Translations under genes and position numbers: made by a program
Shown: in pieces, positions 37,683 to 47,672 of the stretch
How the letters are laid out: every line of letters begins with the position of its first letter
How positions within the stretch are numbered: position 1 is the stretch's first letter
The notes under the pieces: model-generated
Database searches by the model: none
The model's input: the letters and a program-made list of their open reading frames with translations, nothing else
What the model was told of the DNA's origin: nothing
Assembly (NCBI RefSeq): GCF_006364715.1
Contig: NZ_CP040984.1
Location: 372,001 to 436,000 of the forward strand
Length of the DNA stretch: 64,000 bases
Reading direction: 5' to 3'
DNA from: Candidatus Methylopumilus planktonicus
GTDB lineage: Bacteria; Pseudomonadota; Gammaproteobacteria; Burkholderiales; Methylophilaceae

Positions 37683-38309
37683 ATGATTGAATTTAAGAGT
37701 CTTGTATTTTACGTTTTGTCTTTTGTGCTTATAGCTTCAGGACTCAGTGTAATTACTTCTAGAAATCCTGTTACTGCAGCACTTTCCTTGGTTCTAGCAT
37801 TTTTTAATGCCGCAGGCATTTGGCTTCTTTTGCATGCTGAATTTTTAGCGATTGCGTTAGTGCTTGTTTATGTTGGGGCTGTGATGGTCTTATTTCTTTT
37901 TGTGGTCATGATGCTTGATATTAATCTTGATAAATTAAGAGAAGGCTTTTGGGATTATCTTCCGATGGCAGGATTTATTGGCGTCCTTATGATGATTGAA
38001 ATGGTTATGGTATTTAAAACTAAACAATTTAATCTTTTGCCTGTGACAGAACCAATTTCTAATACATCGAATACGGAAATGATAGGGAATACCCTGTATT
38101 CAGACTATGTACTTCCGTTTGAGTTAGCTTCTGTTGTATTGCTTATTGCAATTATTTCAGCGATAGCTTTGACGCTTCGCGATCGTAAAGATAGTAAGAA
38201 GACAAATCCTGCTGATCAGGTAGCTGTAAAACGTGAAGATCGTGTGCGAATAGTTCAAATGAAGTCGGAAGAAAAGTATATAAAGCCTAAAAGGAGGGAG
38301 AGAACATGA
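37683..38309 (+). CDS. nuoJ: NADH-quinone oxidoreductase subunit J
   Basis: Antiporter-associated membrane subunit with five helices and the conserved VYVGAVMVLFLFVVMML helix. 208 residues, with a charged C-terminal tail of about 45 residues. Overlaps nuoK by 4 nt. Confidence 0.94.
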   Translation: MIEFKSLVFYVLSFVLIASGLSVITSRNPVTAALSLVLAFFNAAGIWLLLHAEFLAIALVLVYVGAVMVLFLFVVMMLDINLDKLREGFWDYLPMAGFIGVLMMIEMVMVFKTKQFNLLPVTEPISNTSNTEMIGNTLYSDYVLPFELASVVLLIAIISAIALTLRDRKDSKKTNPADQVAVKREDRVRIVQMKSEEKYIKPKRRERT

Positions 38310-38611
38310 TTGGTTTATCGCATTATCTTATCCTAGCCGCGATTTTATTTACAATCAGTATCGTAGGTATTTTTCTTAATCGAAAGAATATCATTATTTT
38401 ACTTATGTCGATTGAGCTTATGTTGCTCGCAGTGAATATTAATTTTATTGCTTTCTCACATTATCTAAATGATATTGCGGGTCAAATTTTTGTTTTTTTT
38501 ATTTTAACGGTGGCGGCCGCAGAATCTGCCATAGGTTTAGCAATCATCGTTTTAATTTTCAGAAATACACGTTCTATCAACGTAGACGATTTAAATCGTC
38601 TAAACGGGTAA
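38306..38611 (+). CDS. nuoK: NADH-quinone oxidoreductase subunit K
   Basis: Small three-helix subunit of 101 residues. The membrane glutamates of the proton path are in SIELMLLAVN and AAAESAIGLAI. GGAGG ribosome-binding site lies inside the end of nuoJ. Confidence 0.95.
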   Translation: MIGLSHYLILAAILFTISIVGIFLNRKNIIILLMSIELMLLAVNINFIAFSHYLNDIAGQIFVFFILTVAAAESAIGLAIIVLIFRNTRSINVDDLNRLNG

Positions 38612-38615
38612 TCAT

Positions 38616-40619
38616 TTGAATTCTATCTATGCATATCTAGCCGTTCCTTTACTGCCCCTCATAGCATCTTTTTGCGTGGGTATTTTGGGTCGAAAATTGC
38701 CAGAGGTTTTTGCTTCGAGCATGACGATCACGTCTGTCTTCTTTGCATTTGTGCTCTCATGCATCACTTTAAACCAGACTTTAAGCGGTTTAGTTTTAAA
38801 TCAAACTATCTATCAATGGCTTCTCACAGGCCACTATCAATTTGAAGTCGGGTTCTTAATTGATAATTTGACAGCCATGATGATGGTGGTCGTGACTTTT
38901 GTATCACTGATGGTTCATATTTATACGATGGGCTATATGAAAGGAGATCCAGGCTACCGAAGATTTTTTAGTTACATCTCCTTGTTTACCTTTTCAATGT
39001 TGATGTTAGTCATGAGCAATAACTTTATGCAGCTCTTTTTTGGATGGGAGGCTGTAGGTCTGGTTTCTTATCTTCTTATTGGATTCTGGTTTGAGAGGCC
39101 CACCGCAATCTATGCAAACTTAAAAGCCTTTTTAGTAAATCGTGTCGGTGATTTTGGTTTTATTTTAGGCATTGCTTTGATCCTCTATTGGACAGGCTCT
39201 CTCGATTACGCAACTGTATTTAAAAGTACAGGCATTATGGCGGCGCATACAATGGAGTTTTTTGGCCAGCCTGTTAATGTAGTCACCGTCATATGTATTT
39301 TGTTATTTATTGGCGCTATGGGCAAGTCCGCACAAGTGCCACTTCATGTGTGGCTTCCAGATTCGATGGAAGGTCCGACACCTATATCAGCGCTGATTCA
39401 TGCTGCAACGATGGTGACCGCTGGCATTTTTATGGTCGCACGGACGTCGCCTTTATTTGAGCTTTCTGATTCAGCACTTTCATTCGTTATGATTATTGGT
39501 GCTATCACGGCTTTGTTTATGGGCTTATTGGGCATCATTCAAAATGATATTAAGCGTGTCATTGCTTATTCAACACTTTCGCAATTAGGTTATATGACAG
39601 TGGCATTAGGAGCTTCAGCTTATTCGGTGGCTATGTTTCATTTAATGACACACGCATTCTTTAAAGCCTTACTTTTTCTAGGGGCTGGTTCAGTCATTAT
39701 AGGGATGCATCACGATCAAAATATTCAAAACATGGGTAACTTAAAAAAATATATGCCTATTACTTGGATAACTTTTTTAATTGGCTCTTTAGCATTAATA
39801 GGCACACCGCTATTTTCAGGATTCTATTCAAAAGATAGTTTGATCGAAGCTGTCAAATTGTCCGACATTTCAGGAAGTCACTTTGCTTACTTTTCCGTAT
39901 TGGTTGGCGTATTCGTAACAGCTTTTTATTCATTTAGACTTTATTTCCTTGTGTTCCATGGCAAAGAGAAATGGCGTCTTCAAAAACTTACACATCATGA
40001 CGATCACCATCATGGCTTAACGCCAAAAGACAATCCACACGAAAGTCCTCTAAGCGTCACTTTACCTTTAGTACTCCTTGCTATTCCTTCCGTTGTGATT
40101 GGCTTTATGACAATCGAACCAATTTTATTTGGTAGTTTTTTTTCAAAAAGCATTTTCCTGGATATTGAAGCGCATCCAACGATGGAATTACTAAGCCATC
40201 ACTTTCACGAAATTTATCATGGGCCTTTTGGCATGGCATTGCATAGCATCATAAGTCTGCCTTTCTTATTTACACTGAGTGGCGTTGCCTTAGCTTATTA
40301 CTGTTATGAAGTGAATTTAAATTTACCCAAAACTATTTTTAACCGCACACAGACGATTTACCGCGTATTAGAAAACAAATATGGTTTTGATTCATTTAAT
40401 GAAAAGTTTTTTGCATTCGGCAGTCGCTTCTTAGGCAACAAATTCTGGCAAATAGGGGATGTCAAAATTATTGATGGATGGCTTGTTAATGGAACAGCTA
40501 AATCAATTAGCAAGCTTGCAGAAAAAATACGTGTGATTCAATCAGGCTATATTTATCACTATGCTTTTGCAATGGTCATAGGTGTATTTTTATTCTTAAC
40601 TTTTTTTATAAAAATATAA
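38616..40619 (+). CDS. nuoL: NADH-quinone oxidoreductase subunit L
   Basis: Distal antiporter-like subunit, 667 residues. Proton-path residues are visible in GWEAVGLVSYLLIGFW, GKSAQVPLHVWLPDSMEGPT and HLMTHAFFKALLFLGAG. The long C-terminal amphipathic helix is present. The start codon is TTG, 4 nt after the nuoK stop; no ATG or GTG is available before the first helix. Confidence 0.95.
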   Translation: MNSIYAYLAVPLLPLIASFCVGILGRKLPEVFASSMTITSVFFAFVLSCITLNQTLSGLVLNQTIYQWLLTGHYQFEVGFLIDNLTAMMMVVVTFVSLMVHIYTMGYMKGDPGYRRFFSYISLFTFSMLMLVMSNNFMQLFFGWEAVGLVSYLLIGFWFERPTAIYANLKAFLVNRVGDFGFILGIALILYWTGSLDYATVFKSTGIMAAHTMEFFGQPVNVVTVICILLFIGAMGKSAQVPLHVWLPDSMEGPTPISALIHAATMVTAGIFMVARTSPLFELSDSALSFVMIIGAITALFMGLLGIIQNDIKRVIAYSTLSQLGYMTVALGASAYSVAMFHLMTHAFFKALLFLGAGSVIIGMHHDQNIQNMGNLKKYMPITWITFLIGSLALIGTPLFSGFYSKDSLIEAVKLSDISGSHFAYFSVLVGVFVTAFYSFRLYFLVFHGKEKWRLQKLTHHDDHHHGLTPKDNPHESPLSVTLPLVLLAIPSVVIGFMTIEPILFGSFFSKSIFLDIEAHPTMELLSHHFHEIYHGPFGMALHSIISLPFLFTLSGVALAYYCYEVNLNLPKTIFNRTQTIYRVLENKYGFDSFNEKFFAFGSRFLGNKFWQIGDVKIIDGWLVNGTAKSISKLAEKIRVIQSGYIYHYAFAMVIGVFLFLTFFIKI

Positions 40620-40620
40620 G

Positions 40621-42123
40621 ATGAATTTAACCCACATATTAAGTTTCTCAATTTGGACACCTATCTTTTTGGGCGGCCTTATACTTTTATTCAGTGGAAA
40701 AATGAGCGATACACAAGCCAAATGGTTTTCACTTATCAGCAGCCTGATTTCTTTTTTAATTACCATTCCACTTTACACAGCATTCGATTTTTCCTTTGGA
40801 CAGTTTCAGTTCCAAGAATTCTTCCATTGGATTCCTGCCTTTCATATTAATTACCATTTAGGCGTAGATGGTTTTGCAGTCCCTTTAATTCTTTTAACAA
40901 GCTTCACAACAGTTATTGTCGTCATGGCTTCATGGCGATCGATTAAAGATAGAGTTGCGCAATATATGGCAGCTTTCTTGATTATGTCAGGTCTTATGAT
41001 TGGCGTATTTAGTGCGCTTGATGCCATGCTCTATTATATTTTTTGGGAAGCAATGCTGATCCCTATGTTCTTAGTGATTGGTATTTGGGGTGGGCCTAAT
41101 AGAATTTATGCCACGATTAAATTCTTTTTATATACTGTTTTAGGTTCTTTATTAATGTTGGTCGCGTTCATTTATCTTTACTTGCAAACGCATTCGTTCG
41201 AAGTCGTCAATTTTTATAATGCCGGCCTAGGTCTCTATCCTCAGATCTTCATCTTCTTAGCTTTCTTCATGGCTTTTGCAGTCAAGATTCCAATGTGGCC
41301 CCTCCATACATGGCTACCTGATGCTCACGTTGAAGCACCGACTGGCGGATCGGTCGTTTTGGCAGCAGTGATGTTGAAATTGGGTGCCTATAGTTTTATG
41401 CGATTTGCAATGCCGATTGCACCAGATGCCGCGATTTATTTAAAAGATTTTATGGTGACGTTGTCACTGATTGCTATTTTATATATTGCATTGATCGCCC
41501 TTGTGCAAAAAGACATGAAAAAACTGATCGCTTATTCATCCATATCACACATGGGTTTTGTCACTCTAGGTCTATTTATGTTTAATTCAATCGGTATTGA
41601 GGGTGCATATGTTCAAATGATTTCTCACGGCTTTATTTCTGCAGCAATGTTTTTATCTGTTGGCGTTTTATATGACAGATTGCATACAAGAGAGATTGGA
41701 GATTATGGGGGTGTCATGCATGCGATGCCTACCTTCGCAGCTTTTGCAGTATTTTTTGCTATGGCTAATTGCGGGCTTCCTGGTACTTCAGGTTTTGTAG
41801 GAGAATTTATGGTGATCATGAGCGCGATGCAAAATAATTTTTGGATTGCTTTGATAGCTGCAAGCTCACTCATCTTTGGTGCAGCTTATTCTTTATGGAT
41901 GGTGAAGCGTGTATTTTATGGCCCACCACGCAATCAAAAAATTAGCGCATTAAAAGATATCTCTTGGCGTGAATTTTCTATTCTTTCTATTTTGGCAGTC
42001 CTTATTATTACAGTGGGCGTTTACCCAAAGATTATTACTGATATGACAAATGCCACGACAGTTCAATTTCTAGAGCATATGCACTTAATAAAACCTGTCA
42101 CCTCATTGCCCATGGATGTATAA
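40621..42123 (+). CDS. nuoM: NADH-quinone oxidoreductase subunit M
   Basis: Antiporter-like subunit of 500 residues. FWEAMLIPMFLVIGIWGG, KIPMWPLHTWLPDAHVEAPT and YSSISHMGFV are the family signatures. Starts 1 nt after the nuoL stop. Confidence 0.96.
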   Translation: MNLTHILSFSIWTPIFLGGLILLFSGKMSDTQAKWFSLISSLISFLITIPLYTAFDFSFGQFQFQEFFHWIPAFHINYHLGVDGFAVPLILLTSFTTVIVVMASWRSIKDRVAQYMAAFLIMSGLMIGVFSALDAMLYYIFWEAMLIPMFLVIGIWGGPNRIYATIKFFLYTVLGSLLMLVAFIYLYLQTHSFEVVNFYNAGLGLYPQIFIFLAFFMAFAVKIPMWPLHTWLPDAHVEAPTGGSVVLAAVMLKLGAYSFMRFAMPIAPDAAIYLKDFMVTLSLIAILYIALIALVQKDMKKLIAYSSISHMGFVTLGLFMFNSIGIEGAYVQMISHGFISAAMFLSVGVLYDRLHTREIGDYGGVMHAMPTFAAFAVFFAMANCGLPGTSGFVGEFMVIMSAMQNNFWIALIAASSLIFGAAYSLWMVKRVFYGPPRNQKISALKDISWREFSILSILAVLIITVGVYPKIITDMTNATTVQFLEHMHLIKPVTSLPMDV

Positions 42124-43575
42124 ATGAATCCCCTTATTCAATCTGATCTTTTTTTAATCTTGCCAGAAATTCTTGTGCTTTCAATGGCAATGGTTGTTCT
42201 TATGACAGATTTATTTATTAAGCCATCTCAGCGTTGGATTATTTTTGCCTTATCTCAATTGACTTTATTAGGTAGCGCTTACTTTACTAGCCAAAATTTT
42301 AGTCATGAAACGCAATTTGCTTTTTCAAATATGTTTGTGCGTGACAGTTTTGCTGATTTTTTAAAAATGATGAGTTATGTTGGTACGTCACTCATTTTTT
42401 TCTATAGCCGGTCCTATATAAAAGACCGCGATTTATATCGTGGCGAATACTTTGCGCTTGTTCTATTTGCATTGCTTGGCATGATGATCATGATCTCAAG
42501 TCATAACATGCTTCTGGTTTACATGGGATTAGAGCTTCTATCTTTATGTTTATACTCTCTGACAGCGCTTGATCGAGACAACCAAAAAGCCACCGAGTCA
42601 GCCATTAAATATTTTGTATTGGGCGCTCTTGCATCAGGCCTTCTTCTTTATGGGATGTCTATGATTTATGGTGCGACCTCAAGTTTAGATTTAAACGTGA
42701 TTTCAACGACTTTATTAAATCACCCGACAGACCATGCAATTCTTATACTAGGTCTTGTTTTTGTGGTCGCCGGCCTTGCTTTCAAATTAGGTGCAGTACC
42801 TTTTCAAATGTGGGTCCCTGATGTATATGAAGGCGCACCTTCATCCATCGCCATGCTGATTAGTTCTGTTCCTAAATTAGCAGCTTTTGCAATTACAGTT
42901 CGCATACTAGGTGATGGATTGCAGTCGATGATGGTCGATTGGAAACAAATGATGCTGATTATGGCGGTGTTATCTATTGGTATTGGAAATATCACAGCTA
43001 TCGCACAAACAAATATTAAGCGTATGTATGCATACTCAACGATTTCTCATATTGGCTTTATTCTTTTTGGTTTGATGAGCGGCACACTTAATGGCTATGC
43101 ATCAAGTTTATTTTATGTTGTGAGTTATATGTTTATGACGCTAGTATCTTTTGCAATACTCATGATGATGTCTCGTAAAAATTTCGAGTGTGAAACACTT
43201 GAGGACTTTAAGGGTTTGAATAAAAGAAATCCTTGGTATGCATTCCTTATGCTCATTACCATGTTGAGTATGGCAGGTATTCCTCCTACCGTTGGATTCT
43301 ATGCAAAATTTATGGTGCTTCAAGCAGCGTTTGATGCAGGCTTTGCCAATTTTGTTGTCTATGCAGTTATGATGGCTTTGGTAGGGATGTTTTATTACAT
43401 GAGGATTGTAAAGCTGATGTATTTTGATGAGCCAAAATTAAAAAGCAAATTAGATGTTTCGATGGATATGCAATGGATTTTATCGGCTAATGCATTAGCA
43501 CTTCTACTTGTGGGTTTAGTGCCACATAGATTTATGGAGGCTACAACGCAAGCGGTAGCCTTGAGTCTTCATTAA
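42124..43575 (+). CDS. nuoN: NADH-quinone oxidoreductase subunit N
   Basis: Antiporter-like subunit of 483 residues, the last of the complex I genes. YMGLELLSLCLYSLTALDR and FKLGAVPFQMWVPDVYEGAP are typical. Directly abuts nuoM and the following DUF2818 gene. Confidence 0.95.
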   Translation: MNPLIQSDLFLILPEILVLSMAMVVLMTDLFIKPSQRWIIFALSQLTLLGSAYFTSQNFSHETQFAFSNMFVRDSFADFLKMMSYVGTSLIFFYSRSYIKDRDLYRGEYFALVLFALLGMMIMISSHNMLLVYMGLELLSLCLYSLTALDRDNQKATESAIKYFVLGALASGLLLYGMSMIYGATSSLDLNVISTTLLNHPTDHAILILGLVFVVAGLAFKLGAVPFQMWVPDVYEGAPSSIAMLISSVPKLAAFAITVRILGDGLQSMMVDWKQMMLIMAVLSIGIGNITAIAQTNIKRMYAYSTISHIGFILFGLMSGTLNGYASSLFYVVSYMFMTLVSFAILMMMSRKNFECETLEDFKGLNKRNPWYAFLMLITMLSMAGIPPTVGFYAKFMVLQAAFDAGFANFVVYAVMMALVGMFYYMRIVKLMYFDEPKLKSKLDVSMDMQWILSANALALLLVGLVPHRFMEATTQAVALSLH

Positions 43576-43863
43576 ATGATGCAATCAATACTTATTCTCG
43601 TCACGATTATCATGGCTAATGTGCCTTGGATGTTTAGTGAATTTCTTTTTGTTAAGAAATTTCCATCCGATAAAAAACCTTTTTCTTGGGCTTTGTTTGA
43701 AGTGGTGATTCTGTATTTTGTCACCGGCGGTATTTTACTTTTGGCAGAGTTTAAAATGATAGGACATATTCAACCGCAAGCCTGGGAATTTTATGCAGTG
43801 ACTTTCTTTTTATTTTTAGTTTTCTCTTTTCCTGGATTCATTTTTAAAACGCTTTGGAAATAA
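43576..43863 (+). CDS. DUF2818 family membrane protein
   Basis: A 95-residue, three-helix protein directly after nuoN. DUF2818 proteins sit at this place in many betaproteobacterial nuo operons. PWMFSEFLFVKKFPSDKKPFSWALFE contains the conserved polar loop. Role unknown; position suggests assembly or modulation of complex I, which is inference. Confidence 0.82.
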   Translation: MMQSILILVTIIMANVPWMFSEFLFVKKFPSDKKPFSWALFEVVILYFVTGGILLLAEFKMIGHIQPQAWEFYAVTFFLFLVFSFPGFIFKTLWK

Positions 43864-44702
43864 AATCTCTTAAAGTTTTAATTGTAGGCTGTGGCCAACT
43901 CGGTTTCTCAATCGTCAAAAATGCTGACTCCGATGTATTTAAATTATATGGCTTTAGTCGAAGCTTAAGAAAATCCCCCGCTTCTATCGAAATGCATCAA
44001 GTTGATATTTTAAAAACCGAAGCTATTGATGTCATTAAATTAATAAACCCTGAAATTATTATCTACGCTGTTTCTGCAGATACTCAGTCTATTGAAAGTT
44101 ATCAGGATCATTATGTAGTCGGCTTAAAAAAAACGTACGAAGCGATTTTGAAACTGGATCACTTCAAGCATCTTTTCTTTGTTTCAAGCACAAGAGTTTA
44201 TGGACAAAAAACGACTAAGATTTTAAGTGAGCTTGATATTGCAGAACCTTCTGATTATGGAGGTGAAGCTTTAATGGAAGCTGAAACGGTTGCACGTCAG
44301 CTAAAAGATAAAGCCACCATATTACGTTTGTCGGGTATTTATGGCCCTAATCGAAAACGTATGATTCAATTAGCTCAAAGTAATCCGGGTAATTGGCCTG
44401 CAACCAATAATTGGTCTAATCGAATTCATGAAGAAGATGCTGCTCGTTTTATTGTATTTCTTATGAAGAGAATTATGATGAATGAATCTATTGAGCCACT
44501 TTATCTTGTCACAGATGGCGTGCCTACTAAACAATATGATGTATTAACGTGGATCAGAAATCGTCTTCAATTAACAACCGATACGATTGAGCTTCCGATT
44601 TTGGAAAGTGGAAAGCAATTGCAATCTGTTTTGTTGAATCAAACTGGATTTGTATTAAAGTACCCTGATTTTACGTATGGTTACGAAGCGATCATTGATT
44701 AG
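43854..44702 (+). CDS. NAD(P)-dependent epimerase/dehydratase-like protein
   Basis: A 282-residue short-chain Rossmann protein. LIVGCGQLGFSIV is the nucleotide-binding loop, and FFVSSTRVYGQ with a following Y (SDYGGEALMEAE) resembles the extended SDR active site. The YxxxK motif is not intact (Y-G-G-E-A), so catalysis of the usual epimerase type is doubtful. The start is TTG overlapping DUF2818 by 10 nt, so it belongs to the end of the nuo transcript. YeeZ-like proteins are the nearest comparison. Confidence 0.7.
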   Translation: MEIKSLKVLIVGCGQLGFSIVKNADSDVFKLYGFSRSLRKSPASIEMHQVDILKTEAIDVIKLINPEIIIYAVSADTQSIESYQDHYVVGLKKTYEAILKLDHFKHLFFVSSTRVYGQKTTKILSELDIAEPSDYGGEALMEAETVARQLKDKATILRLSGIYGPNRKRMIQLAQSNPGNWPATNNWSNRIHEEDAARFIVFLMKRIMMNESIEPLYLVTDGVPTKQYDVLTWIRNRLQLTTDTIELPILESGKQLQSVLLNQTGFVLKYPDFTYGYEAIID

Positions 44703-44723
44703 GGTTCTTCAATAGGATAGAAT
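44695..44723 (+). promoter_or_regulatory. Sigma-70 promoter of tRNA-Val
   Basis: TTGATT (44695-44700) and TAGAAT (44718-44723) with a 17-nt spacer, 20 nt before tRNA-Val. The -35 hexamer overlaps the end of the epimerase gene. Confidence 0.6.
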
Positions 44724-44743
44724 CCAAATTCCTAAATTCTTTA

Positions 44744-44819
44744 GGCGCGTAGCTCAGCTGGTTAGAGCACCACCTTGACATGGTGGGGGTCGTTGGTTCG
44801 ATTCCAATCGCGCCTACCA
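44744..44819 (+). tRNA. tRNA-Val(GAC)
   Basis: A 76-nt cloverleaf with acceptor GGCGCGT/GCGCC pairing, anticodon loop TTGACAT (GAC), T arm GTTCGATTC and encoded CCA. It lies just before thrS. Confidence 0.95.
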
Positions 44820-44900
44820 ATTTTTTGCATCATGGCTCAAGCTATCTAGAATGCTGAAAAGCTTATAAAATGGTGCAATCCTTAATAATTCAATTCAACT

Positions 44901-46808
44901 ATGCCTGAAATAAGATTACCAGACGGGTCTAAGCGACAATTTGAAAGTGACGTGACCGTTGCAGAAGTTGCACAAAATATTGGTGCTGGACTTGCCCGTG
45001 CAGCGCTTGCAGGCCGTGTGAATGATCAACTTGTCGATCTTTCATTCGTCATTAGTGAGGATAGCGATCTTGCGATCATCACTGATAAAAATCCTGAAGG
45101 GCTTGAAGTTATCCGCCATTCAACTGCTCATCTTATGGCATATGCCGTTAAAGAGTTATTCCCGGATGCACAAGTGACGATTGGTCCTGTCATTGAACAT
45201 GGTTTTTATTATGACTTTTCATATACACGACCTTTCACGCCAGAAGATCTAGAAAAAATTGAAAAGAAGATGACAGAAATTGTTAATCGCGATTTACCCA
45301 TCACAAGAAAAGTATTGCTGCGAAATGATGCAGTTAAATATTTCAAATCAATTAAAGAAAATTATAAAGCTGAAATTATTGAATCTATTCCAGCAGATCA
45401 GGAAGTTTCCTTATACACCGAAGGTGAATTTACGGATCTTTGTCGAGGTCCACATGTGCCATCGACTGGAAAATTAAAAGTATTTAAATTAATGAAAGTA
45501 GCTGGCGCATATTGGCGCGGGGACTCTAAAAATGAAATGCTACAAAGAATTTATGGCACTGCGTGGACTAATAAAGAAGACTTACAAAACTATCTCTTCA
45601 TGTTGGAAGAAGCAGAAAAAAGAGATCATCGTAAATTAGGTAAACAACTCGATTTATTTCATATGCAAGATGAGGCACCTGGTATGGTGTTTTGGCATCC
45701 CAAGGGATGGTCGATTTGGCAGGAAGTTGAACATTTCATGCGCAAGATGTTCTTGGATTATGGATATCAAGAAGTGAGAACGCCAACAGTTATGGATAAG
45801 ACTTTGTGGGAAAAATCCGGACACTGGCAAAACTACCGCGACAATATGTTTACAACCTCTTCAGAAAATAGAGATTATGCGGTGAAGCCTATGAATTGCC
45901 CTGGCCACATTCAAATTTTTAATAACACTCTCCATAGTTATCGTGACCTTCCCTTAAGGCTCGCAGAATTTGGTTCATGCCATCGAAATGAACCATCAGG
46001 ATCACTCCATGGCTTAATGCGTGTTCGTGGATTTACGCAAGATGATGCCCATATCTTTTGCACGGAAGAGCAGATTAAAGATGAAGTCGCTAAATTTATT
46101 GTGATGCTTTTTAAAGCCTACCAAGACTTCGGATTTAAGGATGTTTTAGTGAAATTATCGACTCGCCCTGAGAAACGGGTAGGCTCGGACGAAACTTGGG
46201 ATAAGGCTGAATCTGCCCTTAAAGCTGCTTTAGTTGAAAATAAGCTGGAATTTGACCTTCAGCCTGGGGAAGGAGCTTTTTATGGGCCTAAGATCGAATT
46301 TACCCTAAAAGACAGCTTAAGCCGTCTGTGGCAGTGCGGTACGATCCAGCTCGACTTTAACTTACCTGAGCGCCTAGGCGCTGAATATGTCACAGAAGAC
46401 AATAGCCGCAAACATCCTGTGATGTTACATCGGGCTATTGTAGGTTCTATGGAGCGTTTTATTGGGATTCTGATTGAACATTACTCGGGTGCTATGCCTC
46501 TTTGGCTTGCCCCGACACAAGCGGTTATCCTTAATATTGCTGACGCACACGCAAGCTACGCCTCAAAAGTCATGGATGAACTCAAGAAAAACCACATCCG
46601 ATGCGATTCTGACTTGAGAAATGAGAAAATAACCTATAAAATACGCGAACATAGCTTACAAAAGATTCCTTATCTCTTAATTGTAGGGGAAAAGGAAATG
46701 GAAGCTGGGCAAGTTGCCGTGCGAACCCGAAAAGGCGAAGACTTAGGATCTATGTCGATTAAGTCATTGATTGATCGACTAAATCAGGAAGTTCAAACTA
46801 AAGTCTAG
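44901..46808 (+). CDS. thrS: Threonyl-tRNA synthetase
   Basis: Class II synthetase of 635 residues: N-terminal TGS domain (1-62), editing domain with HSTAHLMAYAVKE and the CRGPHVP zinc-type site, catalytic core with motif 2 RNEPSGSLHGLMRVRGFTQDDAH, and anticodon-binding domain. It starts the thrS-infC-rpmI-rplT cluster found in most proteobacteria. No T-box is visible upstream. Confidence 0.97.
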   Translation: MPEIRLPDGSKRQFESDVTVAEVAQNIGAGLARAALAGRVNDQLVDLSFVISEDSDLAIITDKNPEGLEVIRHSTAHLMAYAVKELFPDAQVTIGPVIEHGFYYDFSYTRPFTPEDLEKIEKKMTEIVNRDLPITRKVLLRNDAVKYFKSIKENYKAEIIESIPADQEVSLYTEGEFTDLCRGPHVPSTGKLKVFKLMKVAGAYWRGDSKNEMLQRIYGTAWTNKEDLQNYLFMLEEAEKRDHRKLGKQLDLFHMQDEAPGMVFWHPKGWSIWQEVEHFMRKMFLDYGYQEVRTPTVMDKTLWEKSGHWQNYRDNMFTTSSENRDYAVKPMNCPGHIQIFNNTLHSYRDLPLRLAEFGSCHRNEPSGSLHGLMRVRGFTQDDAHIFCTEEQIKDEVAKFIVMLFKAYQDFGFKDVLVKLSTRPEKRVGSDETWDKAESALKAALVENKLEFDLQPGEGAFYGPKIEFTLKDSLSRLWQCGTIQLDFNLPERLGAEYVTEDNSRKHPVMLHRAIVGSMERFIGILIEHYSGAMPLWLAPTQAVILNIADAHASYASKVMDELKKNHIRCDSDLRNEKITYKIREHSLQKIPYLLIVGEKEMEAGQVAVRTRKGEDLGSMSIKSLIDRLNQEVQTKV

Positions 46809-46854
46809 CAATAAGGTAGCGCGGTTTTTCTTTTATATTTACAGGGGATTTGTT

Positions 46855-47409
46855 ATCGCTCAAGAGAAAGAAGTCAGAATTAATGGAGACATTACAGCTC
46901 AAGAAATTCGATTAATTGGCGTAAACGGCGAAGCGCTTGGCATAGTGACACTAGCTGAGGCATTTGCAAAAGCAGAAGAGATAGATATCGATCTAGTGGA
47001 AATTGCTCCACAAGCCCAACCCCCGGTATGTCGATTGCTCGACTACGGTAAGTTTAAATATGCAGAAAGCAAGAAGCAACACGAAACCCGCTTAAAACAA
47101 AAGCAGGTCAAGATTAAAGAAGTGAAGTTTAGACCGGGAACAGATGATGGTGATTACAACATCAAAATACGAAACCTCATCGGGTTCCTTTCAGATGGCG
47201 ATAAGGCAAAGATCACCTTGCGCTTTAGAGGTCGAGAAATAACGCATCAAGAATACGGTTTAGCAATTCTAAAACGTGTTGAACATGATTTAATGGAATA
47301 CGCAGTCGTCGAACAATTTCCGAAAATGGAAGGTCGACAAATGGTAATGGTTTTGGCTCCGCAAAAAAAAGTCAAACCCAAAACCACTGAAGCAAAAGTT
47401 TCTGAGTGA
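46855..47409 (+). CDS. infC: Translation initiation factor IF-3 with an AUC start codon
   Basis: IF-3 prevents subunit joining and checks start codons. The reading frame begins before any ATG/GTG: from the ATC at 46855 it reads (M)AQEKEVRINGDITAQEIRLI, the normal IF-3 N-terminus, giving 184 residues. A strong GGGGA ribosome-binding site lies 6 nt before this ATC. The first GTG in frame (46945) would remove the start of the N-terminal domain. A non-AUG start is known for infC and lets IF-3 limit its own translation. C-terminal domain KIKEVKFRPGTDDGDYN is intact. Confidence 0.93.
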   Translation: MAQEKEVRINGDITAQEIRLIGVNGEALGIVTLAEAFAKAEEIDIDLVEIAPQAQPPVCRLLDYGKFKYAESKKQHETRLKQKQVKIKEVKFRPGTDDGDYNIKIRNLIGFLSDGDKAKITLRFRGREITHQEYGLAILKRVEHDLMEYAVVEQFPKMEGRQMVMVLAPQKKVKPKTTEAKVSE

Positions 47410-47464
47410 TACGGCTTAAACGGCATGCCTAAGCACTCTTACTACTCTAACTAAGGAGATCAAA

Positions 47465-47662
47465 ATGCCAAAAATGAAAACAAAAAGTGGCGCGAAAAAG
47501 CGCTTCAAGTTTTTAGGAAGTGGTATGGTAAAGAGAACACGTTCTCATTTACGTCATATCTTGACCAAAAAAACAACGAAACAAAAACGTAATCTTAGAG
47601 GTACTGTCCTCATTTCAGCAACCGATATCAAACGCGTTCGCGCGATGATGCCAACTCAATAA
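47465..47662 (+). CDS. rpmI: 50S ribosomal protein L35
   Basis: 65-residue basic protein beginning MPKMKTKSGAKKRFK, with the GSGMVKRTRSHLRHILTKK core. Ribosome-binding site AAGGAG is 6 nt before the ATG. Lies between infC and rplT as usual. Confidence 0.97.
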   Translation: MPKMKTKSGAKKRFKFLGSGMVKRTRSHLRHILTKKTTKQKRNLRGTVLISATDIKRVRAMMPTQ

Positions 47663-47672
47663 GGGGAATAAT

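Noticed and set aside
43854..44702. Active UDP-sugar epimerase such as GalE
   Set aside because: The YxxxK catalytic motif is not intact and the sequence is shorter than GalE, so only a general SDR-like label is justified.
44820..44900. T-box or other riboswitch before thrS
   Set aside because: The leader is only about 80 nt, shows no T-box sequence or specifier hairpin, and the host is a proteobacterium, where T-boxes are rare.
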